Source: Chitinophagales bacterium (GTDB lineage Bacteria; Bacteroidota; Bacteroidia; Chitinophagales; CAIODY01). From it: a stretch of DNA of 41,658 nt. The translations under genes and the position numbers were made by a program. The notes below the pieces were generated by a model, which was not told the origin of the DNA, ran no database searches, and saw only the letters and a program-made list of their open reading frames with translations. Shown here piece by piece: positions 34,823-41,658 of the stretch. The DNA lies in the NCBI GenBank assembly GCA_026461075.1, contig JAPJNH010000065.1, positions 1 through 41,658 on the forward strand, given 5' to 3'. Every line of letters begins with the position of its first letter. Positions within the stretch are counted from its first letter, which is position 1.

Positions 34823-35689
34823 ATGAGACAGTTAAAAATTGCCACATTAATTACGCAGCGGGATAGTGAGAGCATTGATATGTATTTGCATGAAATCGGC
34901 AAAATCACTATGCTTACGGCAGATGAAGAAGTCACGCTCGCTCGTGCCATTCGCACCGGAGATCAAAAAGCCTTAAAACGACTTGTAGAAGCGAATCTGC
35001 GATTCGTGGTTTCCGTTGCCAAACAATACCAACATCAAGGAATGAACCTTTCCGATTTAATCAACGAAGGGAATATCGGCCTGATAAAAGCAGCCTCCCG
35101 ATTTGATGAGACGAAAGGCTTCAAATTCATTTCCTATGCCGTTTGGTGGATTCGCCAATCGATTCTAAGTGCCATCCAAGAGCAAGGTCGCTTAATCCGA
35201 ATGCCACAACATAAAGGTGGTCATTATAGCAAAGTACAGAAGGCAATTATTTCTCTTTCACAGAGCGAGGAACGCGAGCCAACGGCTGAAGAAATCGCTT
35301 CTGTCACCCATCTAAGTCTTAAAGAGGTTGATCTATTCATCAATGAAGGCATGAAACGCCCTATCAGTATGGACAGTCCCTTGCAAGACGGGGATGATTT
35401 ATGTGTCGGAGATTCGATTGCAGAAACTACTTTCGGAGGGCCAGATACAGATTTGTTAGTAGCTTCCGTCAAGACAGACCTTTTGCAATGGTTAGAAATT
35501 CTGCCGGAGCGAGATGCGACCATTGTCAAGCAGTTTTTTGGACTCGAAGGACCAGCAAGAAGTTTGGATGAAATAGCCAACAGCATGTCCCTTACGCGAG
35601 AACGTGTACGACAGTTAAAAGAGAAGGCTTTAAAGAAAATGCGCAGATGCAGCTTCGCGAAGCAATATCAATATCACTTAGCTAGTTAA
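34823..35689 (+). CDS. Diverged primary-type RNA polymerase sigma factor (sigma-70)
   Basis: The 288-residue product starts at the ATG at 34823, giving MRQLKIATLITQRDSESIDMYLHEIGK, the usual opening of Bacteroidota RpoD; upstream in-frame codons to 34763 are unlikely. Regions 2.1-2.4 are intact (EANLRFVVSVAKQY, DLINEGNIGLIKAA, FKFISYAVWWIRQSI). Region 4 has LTRERVRQLKEKALKKM, the helix-turn-helix. Just after region 2.4 the usual RLPLNK-type stretch of the phylum is replaced by RMPQHKGGHYSK, and the region 4 entrance (ILPERDATIVKQFFGLEG) also differs from standard RpoD. It is therefore likely a second, primary-like sigma factor, though it could be this lineage's main one. Its 3' end overlaps trmH by eight bases. 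Confidence 0.88.
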   Translation: MRQLKIATLITQRDSESIDMYLHEIGKITMLTADEEVTLARAIRTGDQKALKRLVEANLRFVVSVAKQYQHQGMNLSDLINEGNIGLIKAASRFDETKGFKFISYAVWWIRQSILSAIQEQGRLIRMPQHKGGHYSKVQKAIISLSQSEEREPTAEEIASVTHLSLKEVDLFINEGMKRPISMDSPLQDGDDLCVGDSIAETTFGGPDTDLLVASVKTDLLQWLEILPERDATIVKQFFGLEGPARSLDEIANSMSLTRERVRQLKEKALKKMRRCSFAKQYQYHLAS

Positions 35690-36428
35690 TCGCTTGCGTT
35701 ACAGCATTCATCAAAATAGCAGCGGCGACAGCCACATTTAAGGACTCCACTTTGGAGTCCTTTGCTTTTTCAATGGTTATACCATCACTCACTAAGCGTA
35801 AAATTTCAGGACGTATCCCATTGCCTTCATTGCCTAGAACAAGAATCCCTTCTTTAGAAAAACTCGTCTTGCGTAAGGGCTTACCATCCAAAACAGCGGC
35901 GTAGATAGGCTTCTTCTGCCCTGCAAGATATTGTGACAAATCTGTGTATTGAATGGGCATCGTAACAAACGCTCCCATCGACCCTTGAATCACTTTCGGA
36001 TTGTACATTTCCACAGTGTCCGTGGAACATACTATTTGGGAAAAGCCAAACCAAGCAGCACTTCTAATGAGTGTACCCATATTGCCTGGGTCTTGCACAC
36101 CATCCAAAACCAATATCCAACCATTTTGAGCCGCGCTTTTATTCGTTTTCATTCGCACAACAGCTAAAGCATCTTGCGGAGCTTGGAGACCGCTCAAACG
36201 CTCCATTTCCATATCTGAAACGATTTGAATACAAGAATGATACTTTGCACAGAGCGCTTTATGCGTTGCCACAAAAGATTCTTTGACATACAATGATTCA
36301 AATTCCCAGTCAGAATCTCCCAATTCAGCAACTAATTTATTACCTTCGGCAACAAAGCATTGGTATTTCTGCCTTGCTTTTTTTTGTTGCAAAGACTGAA
36401 CATAAGTGATCACATTCTTACTAATCAT
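35682..36428 (-). CDS. TrmH/SpoU-family RNA 2'-O-methyltransferase
   Basis: This 248-residue SPOUT methyltransferase has an N-terminal RNA-binding segment (KARQKYQCFVAEGNKLVAEL) and the three SpoU motifs: I, LDGVQDPGNMGTLIRSA; II, LVLGNEGNGI; and III, KVESLNVAVAAAIL with the trefoil knot. Such enzymes methylate the 2'-O of tRNA or rRNA; RlmB-like or TrmH-like targets cannot be separated from sequence. The start lies three bases from the GTG start of the divergent tamL gene, an arrangement that puts each promoter inside the other gene. Its 3' end overlaps that of the sigma-factor gene. Confidence 0.92.
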   Translation of the reverse strand: MISKNVITYVQSLQQKKARQKYQCFVAEGNKLVAELGDSDWEFESLYVKESFVATHKALCAKYHSCIQIVSDMEMERLSGLQAPQDALAVVRMKTNKSAAQNGWILVLDGVQDPGNMGTLIRSAAWFGFSQIVCSTDTVEMYNPKVIQGSMGAFVTMPIQYTDLSQYLAGQKKPIYAAVLDGKPLRKTSFSKEGILVLGNEGNGIRPEILRLVSDGITIEKAKDSKVESLNVAVAAAILMNAVTQAIN

Positions 36429-36431
36429 AGC

Positions 36432-38810
36432 GTGAAGTTAAGAGATATTCTTGGGATGCTAGTTTTTCTACTACTTTTCAGTTGTAGTGGAACGATACAT
36501 TTACAGCCTGGTCAATGGCTTATGAACAAAAACACTGTTGAGATAAAGTCGCAGTTGACCTTAAAATCAAAGAACATTAATGCGGACGAACTGCTTGCTA
36601 TAGCCCAACCAGCAGAAAACAAAGAAGTTTTTTCATTTCTCCATCATAGTCTAAAAAAAGGAATCGCCATCAGGCCTAATTTGGTAATTTATGATTGGTT
36701 ATCAGGCGGGCGGGCGACTCCATTAAAATGGTGGTTACAGCAAAAAATCGGAGAACCTTATCACTTGTTTGATAGTACGCAGGTGCGTAAATCGGCTACT
36801 AAAATGCGGGGCTATCTATTTAACAAAGGCTACTTTGACGCGAATGTTCAATATAAGATTGAACGTAAAAAGCATCATAAAATAGATGTCACTTATCAAG
36901 TCAACCCAAAAACACTCTACTATATAAACGATTTAATTTGGAAGGCAGAAAACGACACCATTCAGCAGCTTATCAATAACAGACAAAAGGAAAGTTTGTT
37001 AAAACTGAAAGACCCATATGACGACAATTTACTAAAATCAGAACGTGAGCGCATTGAGTTAATTTTAAGAGATCGAGGGTATTATGATTTCAGTCAAGAG
37101 TATGTTTATTTCATTGTAGATACGGGGGTCACTGACAACAGAAAAAACATCGAATTAATCAATACTGTTTTAACGGAGGATAAACATCCTGTTTCAATTC
37201 AGATTATCGTAAAGAACCCAAGTGGATCTTTTCATATCCCCTATCAAATTGGGTCGGTACATATCTATCCACAACACTCTGTTTTCGATAGTTTGAATCG
37301 TTATAACCCAACAGATACCTTGCATTTTGCAGGATATGTTTTCAATCCGAAACATTTCAATTGGAAGCCAAAAACACTGACGGATAAAATTTATATCGAA
37401 ACCGGTGAATTATATTCCTTGAGTAACCATCAGTTGACGGTGAGTCAGCTTTCAGGACTGGGTCAGTTTAAACGAACGGATTTGCTTTTCGCGAGACGGG
37501 ATTCTAGTATCGGCATTTTAGATGCCGCTATTTTCCTTGTTCCTAGAGATAGAAGAGATATCGGCTATGAATTGGAAGTAAGTACCAATACAGATTTTGT
37601 GGGAAGTGGTATTAATATTATTTATCACAATTACAACCTATTTAGAAGAGCGGATATATTGAGTGTAACGCTTAAGGGAGCGCTAGAATCGCCTTTTGAG
37701 AACGCGAATAATCAATTACGAACCTTAGATGGAGGACTTCAAGTCAGTGAGGTATTTCCACAATTTTTGGTTCCATTCAAAATTAAACACAACCACAAAA
37801 ACCAAATTCCAAAATCGCGCATCACTGGTAATTACAACTATTTAAAACGTTTGAATTATTATACCCAACATCAAACAAGTTTCAGTTTTGGTTATGAATG
37901 GAACGAGACGAAACAAAAAAGGCATTTATTAAACCCACTTACGTTAAATTATACCCAATACTTCGAGCCTAGTAATGAATTCGAAGAGTTGCTGGCGCAA
38001 AATCCACTTTTAAAATCGAGCTTCCAGAGCAGGTTGATTCCGGGAATGAACTATGTTTATCAATATAACAACCAAAAAAGCGGACGTCCTTTTACTAATT
38101 TTTATTCCCTTAAAACACTGGTAGAACTTGCGGGTAATAGCATATTTGGAGTTAATCAGTTGCTTAACAAATGGCAAGGAACACCGGATCAGGCCTTGAA
38201 ATTCGCAGGCATTAATTATTCGCAGTATGTAAAAGCGGAAATTGACAATAAGTACACGTTTTATTTCTCGAAGCGTCATTACCTAGTGGCTCGAATGGAG
38301 GCTGGTGCGGCCTATGCCTATGGTTATACGAATGTACTGCCCTTCATCAAACAGTTTTATAGTGGCGGTCCGAACGGATTAAGAGGCTGGCGAGTACGTT
38401 CCATCGGACCAGGTGCTTGGTTTGATAGTTCGGCCAATACACTTACTTTGAACCAAACCGGAGATATTAAATTGGAGGGCAACCTGGAGTATCGCTTTGA
38501 TATTTGGGGTTATATAAAAGGGGCTCTTTTTGTTGATGCAGGTAATATCTGGCTATTAAGAAAGGACACTTTGCGCCCGAACGCAAACTTCGAGTTTAAC
38601 AAATTTTACAACCAATTAGCGGTAGCTGGTGGATTCGGATTGCGCTCCGATTTCGATTATTTCGTCATTCGCTTCGATATTGGTGTTCCTATTGTTTCCC
38701 CCTATTTGCCTGTTGGCAACAAATACTTAGGAGGGCAAATTCAACCTATGGATGCTGATTGGCGGAAAAGGGCGCTGAAGTACAATTTGGCTATTGGGTA
38801 TCCTTTTTAG
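36432..38810 (+). CDS. tamL: Outer-membrane assembly lipoprotein TamL (Omp85/BamA-like)
   Basis: The 792-residue product uses a GTG start at 36432, giving MKLRDILGMLVFLLLFSCSG, a lipoprotein signal with lipid Cys18 in LFSC; an ATG at 36456 would leave no charged region before the hydrophobic stretch. POTRA-like regions follow (MRGYLFNKGYFDANVQY, LRDRGYYDFSQEY). The C-terminal Omp85 barrel contains the loop-6 motif GGPNGLRGWRVRSIGPG with the conserved RG, and ends in Phe (AIGYPF). Lipidated TamA homologues of this kind are called TamL in Bacteroidota and work with TamB in outer-membrane transport. No tamB lies downstream here. The gene is divergent from trmH and may lead the envelope cluster to the right edge. 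Confidence 0.9.
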   Translation: MKLRDILGMLVFLLLFSCSGTIHLQPGQWLMNKNTVEIKSQLTLKSKNINADELLAIAQPAENKEVFSFLHHSLKKGIAIRPNLVIYDWLSGGRATPLKWWLQQKIGEPYHLFDSTQVRKSATKMRGYLFNKGYFDANVQYKIERKKHHKIDVTYQVNPKTLYYINDLIWKAENDTIQQLINNRQKESLLKLKDPYDDNLLKSERERIELILRDRGYYDFSQEYVYFIVDTGVTDNRKNIELINTVLTEDKHPVSIQIIVKNPSGSFHIPYQIGSVHIYPQHSVFDSLNRYNPTDTLHFAGYVFNPKHFNWKPKTLTDKIYIETGELYSLSNHQLTVSQLSGLGQFKRTDLLFARRDSSIGILDAAIFLVPRDRRDIGYELEVSTNTDFVGSGINIIYHNYNLFRRADILSVTLKGALESPFENANNQLRTLDGGLQVSEVFPQFLVPFKIKHNHKNQIPKSRITGNYNYLKRLNYYTQHQTSFSFGYEWNETKQKRHLLNPLTLNYTQYFEPSNEFEELLAQNPLLKSSFQSRLIPGMNYVYQYNNQKSGRPFTNFYSLKTLVELAGNSIFGVNQLLNKWQGTPDQALKFAGINYSQYVKAEIDNKYTFYFSKRHYLVARMEAGAAYAYGYTNVLPFIKQFYSGGPNGLRGWRVRSIGPGAWFDSSANTLTLNQTGDIKLEGNLEYRFDIWGYIKGALFVDAGNIWLLRKDTLRPNANFEFNKFYNQLAVAGGFGLRSDFDYFVIRFDIGVPIVSPYLPVGNKYLGGQIQPMDADWRKRALKYNLAIGYPF

Positions 38811-38827
38811 AATTGTTGCTTATTTAA

Positions 38828-38859
38828 CTTGCTTAGGCTGCTTTTTTTTTGCATTTTTG
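38828..38859 (+). promoter_or_regulatory. Possible promoter of the PorV-like gene
   Basis: CTTG (38828-38831), a 20-base spacer and CATTTTTG (38852-38859) match the Bacteroidota promoter with one mismatch in each box. It lies six bases before the ATG at 38866, in the 55-base gap after tamL, so the genes downstream may be started independently. Confidence 0.4.
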
Positions 38860-38865
38860 AAGGAT

Positions 38866-39858
38866 ATGCGTTGGCTAATCATTTTACTCTGCTTGTTTAC
38901 TTTGCAAGCACCTGCTCAAATACTACCAAAGTACGGTGATAGCCGTACAGGCTCTACAGGTTTTCAATTCCTCAAAATAAATCCAGATGCACGTTCTACA
39001 GGAATGGCTGAAAGTAATTCGGCTACGGTGGATGACCTTTCTTCGATGCTTTTTAACCCTGCAGGATTAAGTCAAATTGACACGTCGAAAATTCATATTG
39101 CGGCGGGTATGACACAATACATGGCTGCGAGTAGTTTGAAGCATTGCTTGATAGGAAAAAAAATCAACTACGGCACTAGCATCGGCTTACAAGTCATTCA
39201 ATTTGGGAGTGGCGAAATGCCCGTTACGACAGAGTTTATGCCGAATGGAACTGGACAGACCTTTCGTTTTAATGACCTCTGCGTGGGCTTGAGTTTAGCA
39301 AAAATCTTAACAGACAATTTCTCTTTCGGCGTTAGTTTGAAATATTTAAATGAGCGAACAGCAGCACTCGTGAATCAGAATATGGTGGCCGACTTTGGCT
39401 TTCAATACAATGTCGGAAAGGGGCATACCCGCTTTGCCGTTGCAATCAGCAATTTCGGAGCAGGAAGCAAACCAGATGGCAAGTTCAGTCAATTAACCCT
39501 CTTAGGTCAATCAGCGCAAAGCTCGTTCGAAGCAGTAGCAGTTCCGGCTATCTTCCGTTTAAGTATCTCGAAAGACCTTCTTTATAGTAAAGAGCATTTC
39601 CTAACCGTAAATGGTCAGTTGAATCACCCAACGGACAATAATGAAACTTTAGCCTTTGGTGCAGAATACTCCTGGCGTAAAATCTTGTATGCACGTACGG
39701 GCTATACCTTTGGAGTGGACGAAAAAGGGGCTCCGTGCGCAGGCTTAGGCTTTACCCTACCGAAGCGTTGGGGTGGATTCCAAGTAAACTACTCTTTTAT
39801 CAGCAAACCATTAGCAGGTCAGGTACATCGCTTAGGCTTTAGCTTTAACATACGTTAA
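38866..39858 (+). CDS. PorV/PorQ-family outer-membrane beta-barrel protein
   Basis: The 330-residue product starts at the ATG at 38866 (MRWLIILLCLFTL, cleavage near APAQI); the frame extends to a TTG at 38794 inside the tamL end, which is rejected. The mature N-terminus has GFQFLKINPDARSTGMAESN and SMLFNPAGLS, the hallmark of the PorV/PorQ family of FadL-like barrels. PorV and PorQ are shuttle or partner proteins of the type IX secretion system. Which member this is cannot be told, and no porU or porKLMN genes are in the window. The NHL-type lipoprotein gene follows after seven bases. Confidence 0.88.
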   Translation: MRWLIILLCLFTLQAPAQILPKYGDSRTGSTGFQFLKINPDARSTGMAESNSATVDDLSSMLFNPAGLSQIDTSKIHIAAGMTQYMAASSLKHCLIGKKINYGTSIGLQVIQFGSGEMPVTTEFMPNGTGQTFRFNDLCVGLSLAKILTDNFSFGVSLKYLNERTAALVNQNMVADFGFQYNVGKGHTRFAVAISNFGAGSKPDGKFSQLTLLGQSAQSSFEAVAVPAIFRLSISKDLLYSKEHFLTVNGQLNHPTDNNETLAFGAEYSWRKILYARTGYTFGVDEKGAPCAGLGFTLPKRWGGFQVNYSFISKPLAGQVHRLGFSFNIR

Positions 39859-39865
39859 TCGACAC

Positions 39866-41089
39866 ATGAAAAATAATCGTATACTTCTATTTATAGTTTG
39901 TTTGTTGCCAATCATCAGCTCTTGTAATTTCTTATTTGGAAGTAAGAAAGACAAGCAAGTAGATGATATTTTCAAGCAAGGAAAAATCGATCCTCATTTA
40001 GTCAACAACCAAGTAGGTTATGTCCCTATTCAACCAATTTGGAACAACTTTTCATCTCCTACTGATGTTTATGTTGGCTTTGACGAAATGGTCTACGTAA
40101 CGGATGCAAATGGTTTGCATGTACTCGATCAAAAAGGGCAAGAACATCGATTGATTGCAATTACAGAACCGAGCGACGTGGTGCAGGACAGAAGCTTGCG
40201 TACCTATGTATGCGGTCGAATTTACAAGGATGTTACTGGCGATGGAGTTCCTGAAAACTTAGCGGCAGTATATATTTTGCAAAACACCTCTAGCGCAAGT
40301 GGAGTGATATTCTTAGATACACTTATTCATCCATTCTGTGATGCTACACGTAATACCTCAACTTTCAGAGGAGCAAGTGATGAGCAAGTCTATTTTACTG
40401 GCGTTGCCCCCCTAGCTGACAATCGTTACTATGTGGCAAGAAAAGGACCAGCAAACAGCTTAACGTCCATTGCACTACCTGATAATGCAGTGATGATTTT
40501 TAATCATTCAAATTTGAATGTTGGTTATGCGAACGGTTTAAATCCATTATATAGTAGCTTAAAATCTTTGTTGAGTGTGAGTGGTATTTGCACCGCTGTT
40601 GCACCGCCACAGTCGTATGAAAACAGTAACAACAATTTCTTCGTTACACAACAGGATGCCAAGGCTGAATACAAAGTACTTTCGATAAGAGAGACGAATG
40701 ATGTGGACGCCGGAATCACGTATACCGAAGACGCGTTCTTTCTGAACCAAGACAAGAGCAAGGCGAATCATTTTTTATACGAGAGCTTCCGCTTTAATAA
40801 GCCTAGTGATGTCTATAAATCACCTGACGCCTTGGGTTATATTTTTGTAGTGGATGAAGGCAATGATTCTTTGTATCAATTTTCTAGTAAAGGTTATGAA
40901 GGGGTAAATCCTCCTGCCAATAGTACGGAAACAAAGCAAATCATCGCTTCCTTCGGAGGAAGTGGCAATGGTCCTTTCCAATTCAATTCTCCTAGCGGAG
41001 TCTGCTATTTTAGAAATGTCGTGTACGTAGCCGATAAAGGCAATAATCGTATTTGTAGATTTAAGTTGAGCACAGATTTAGAGCGTTAA
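39866..41089 (+). CDS. NHL-repeat-type lipoprotein
   Basis: This 407-residue lipoprotein (MKNNRILLFIVCLLPIISSC, lipid Cys20) probably folds as a beta-propeller. Blade-like repeats are visible near the start (SSPTDVYVGFDEMVYVTDANG, VLDQKGQEHRLIAI) and most clearly near the end (NKPSDVYKSPDALGYIFVVDE, GNDSLYQFSSKG, NSPSGVCYFRNVVYVADKGNN). These follow the NHL pattern of a PSGV-type strand then V-Y-V-A-D. The middle part is less regular. It lies in the same tight plus-strand unit as the PorV-like gene and the M16 peptidase gene, so an envelope role is likely, but function is unknown. Confidence 0.8.
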   Translation: MKNNRILLFIVCLLPIISSCNFLFGSKKDKQVDDIFKQGKIDPHLVNNQVGYVPIQPIWNNFSSPTDVYVGFDEMVYVTDANGLHVLDQKGQEHRLIAITEPSDVVQDRSLRTYVCGRIYKDVTGDGVPENLAAVYILQNTSSASGVIFLDTLIHPFCDATRNTSTFRGASDEQVYFTGVAPLADNRYYVARKGPANSLTSIALPDNAVMIFNHSNLNVGYANGLNPLYSSLKSLLSVSGICTAVAPPQSYENSNNNFFVTQQDAKAEYKVLSIRETNDVDAGITYTEDAFFLNQDKSKANHFLYESFRFNKPSDVYKSPDALGYIFVVDEGNDSLYQFSSKGYEGVNPPANSTETKQIIASFGGSGNGPFQFNSPSGVCYFRNVVYVADKGNNRICRFKLSTDLER

Positions 41090-41101
41090 TCCCCTACCCT
41101 T

Positions 41102-41658
41102 ATGTATTCATTCGAGAAGTATAGTTTAGAAAATGGTTTGAAGGTAATTTTGCATCATGATAAGGCAACACCTATGGTTTGTGTAAACGTACTTTATGAT
41201 GTGGGTGCAAGAGATGAAGAAGAAACGAGAACAGGTTTCGCGCATCTATTTGAACATTTGATGTTTGGCGGTTCTGTGAATGTCCCAATATTCGATGAAC
41301 CAATAGAAATGGCTGGAGGAAAAAACAATGCGTTTACCTCTAACGACATGACCAATTACTATGAGGTCGTGCCGGCAGAAAATATAGAGACGGCGCTTTG
41401 GTTGGAATCCGATCGCATGATAAGTCTTGCTTTTAGTCCTGAATCATTGGAGGTACAAAGAAAGGTTGTTTGTGAAGAGTTCAAAGAGCATTATATCAAT
41501 CAGCCTTATGGCGATGTTTCACATATCATTCGTGAGTTGTCGTATAAGGTTCATCCTTATAAATGGCCAACTATTGGCAAAAACTTAGCACATATCGAAG
41601 AAGCTAGCTTGGAGGATGTGAAAGCATTTTTCAAAAAGCACTATGCTCCTAATAACGC
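41102..41658 (+). CDS. M16-family zinc peptidase (partial, runs off right edge)
   Basis: The frame opens at the ATG at 41102 (MYSFEKYSLENGLKVILHHD) and stays open to the window edge, giving 185 codons of a protein that is normally 400 or more residues. The inverted zinc motif HLFEH of the insulinase/M16 family is present in TGFAHLFEHLMFGG, followed by AFTSNDMTNYYEVVPAEN and the third-ligand region CEEFKEHYINQPYGDV. These peptidases act on small peptides or precursor sequences. The gene starts 12 bases after the NHL-type lipoprotein stop, in the same transcription unit. Confidence 0.92.
   Translation, partial: MYSFEKYSLENGLKVILHHDKATPMVCVNVLYDVGARDEEETRTGFAHLFEHLMFGGSVNVPIFDEPIEMAGGKNNAFTSNDMTNYYEVVPAENIETALWLESDRMISLAFSPESLEVQRKVVCEEFKEHYINQPYGDVSHIIRELSYKVHPYKWPTIGKNLAHIEEASLEDVKAFFKKHYAPNN

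Noticed and set aside
1-41658. Known defence, toxin-antitoxin, retron or prophage modules
   Set aside because: I looked for reverse transcriptase, nuclease, restriction, toxin pair and phage structural features and found none; the S74 fibre has no phage neighbours in view.

Overview
The window looks like chromosome from a free-living Bacteroidota bacterium, probably of the Chitinophagales/Sphingobacteriales part of the phylum (inference). Indicators are a type IX secretion (T9SS) C-terminal sorting domain, a fused SecDF, a PorV-family barrel, a TamL-type lipoprotein, an OstA-like protein, a SusC-style TonB receptor with a carboxypeptidase-like N-terminal domain, OmpA/TSP3 proteins, the small rpmB-rpmG-DUF4295 set, and Bacteroidota-type promoters (TTTG, 19-20 bases, TAnnTTTG). 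No tRNA, rRNA, CRISPR array, transposase, phage structural or known defence genes were seen.

Layout. 1-3268 (minus): an AT-rich two-gene unit with a secreted T9SS-sorted protein and a large surface fibre with YadA-like repeats and an S74 intramolecular chaperone domain, cut by the left edge. 3443-5144 (plus): compact operon pssA-purS-rsmI. 5145-5837: the only gene-free stretch over 300 bases, packed with three copies of a 97-bp palindromic element (two inside a 146-bp unit), smaller palindromes and a bidirectional terminator. 5838-6451 (minus): DUF4295, rpmG, rpmB with a good promoter. 6584-9540 (plus): penicillin-acylase-family hydrolase translationally coupled to a small membrane protein. 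9545-18469 (minus): TlpA-like thioredoxin, a GT2 fused to a shortened phosphoglycosyl-transferase-like region, a deoxyhypusine-synthase-like enzyme, era, a dicarboxylate/amino-acid symporter and secDF. 18739-21287: unknown exported protein, tandem thioredoxin-fold protein, ThiE-like protein. 21338-27468 (minus): TonB receptor followed by two paralogous OmpA/TSP3 proteins. 27547-36428: ostA-like gene, valS, thrS, an unknown exported protein, a diverged primary-type sigma factor and a TrmH-family methyltransferase. 36432-41658 (plus): tamL, a PorV-family barrel, an NHL-type lipoprotein and an M16 peptidase cut by the right edge.

Much of the window serves the cell envelope: protein export (SecDF), outer-membrane and LPS assembly (TamL, OstA-like), barrels and anchors (PorV-like, OmpA pair, TonB receptor), surface polymers (GT2) and T9SS cargo. 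The rest is translation housekeeping (rsmI, rpmB, rpmG, era, valS, thrS, trmH) and small metabolism (pssA, purS, thiE-like, DHS-like). I see no single undescribed multi-gene system. The items most worth checking are the palindromic array at 5145-5806, the GT2 fusion, the DHS-like enzyme, the diverged sigma factor, the back-to-back trmH/tamL starts and the S74 fibre unit.
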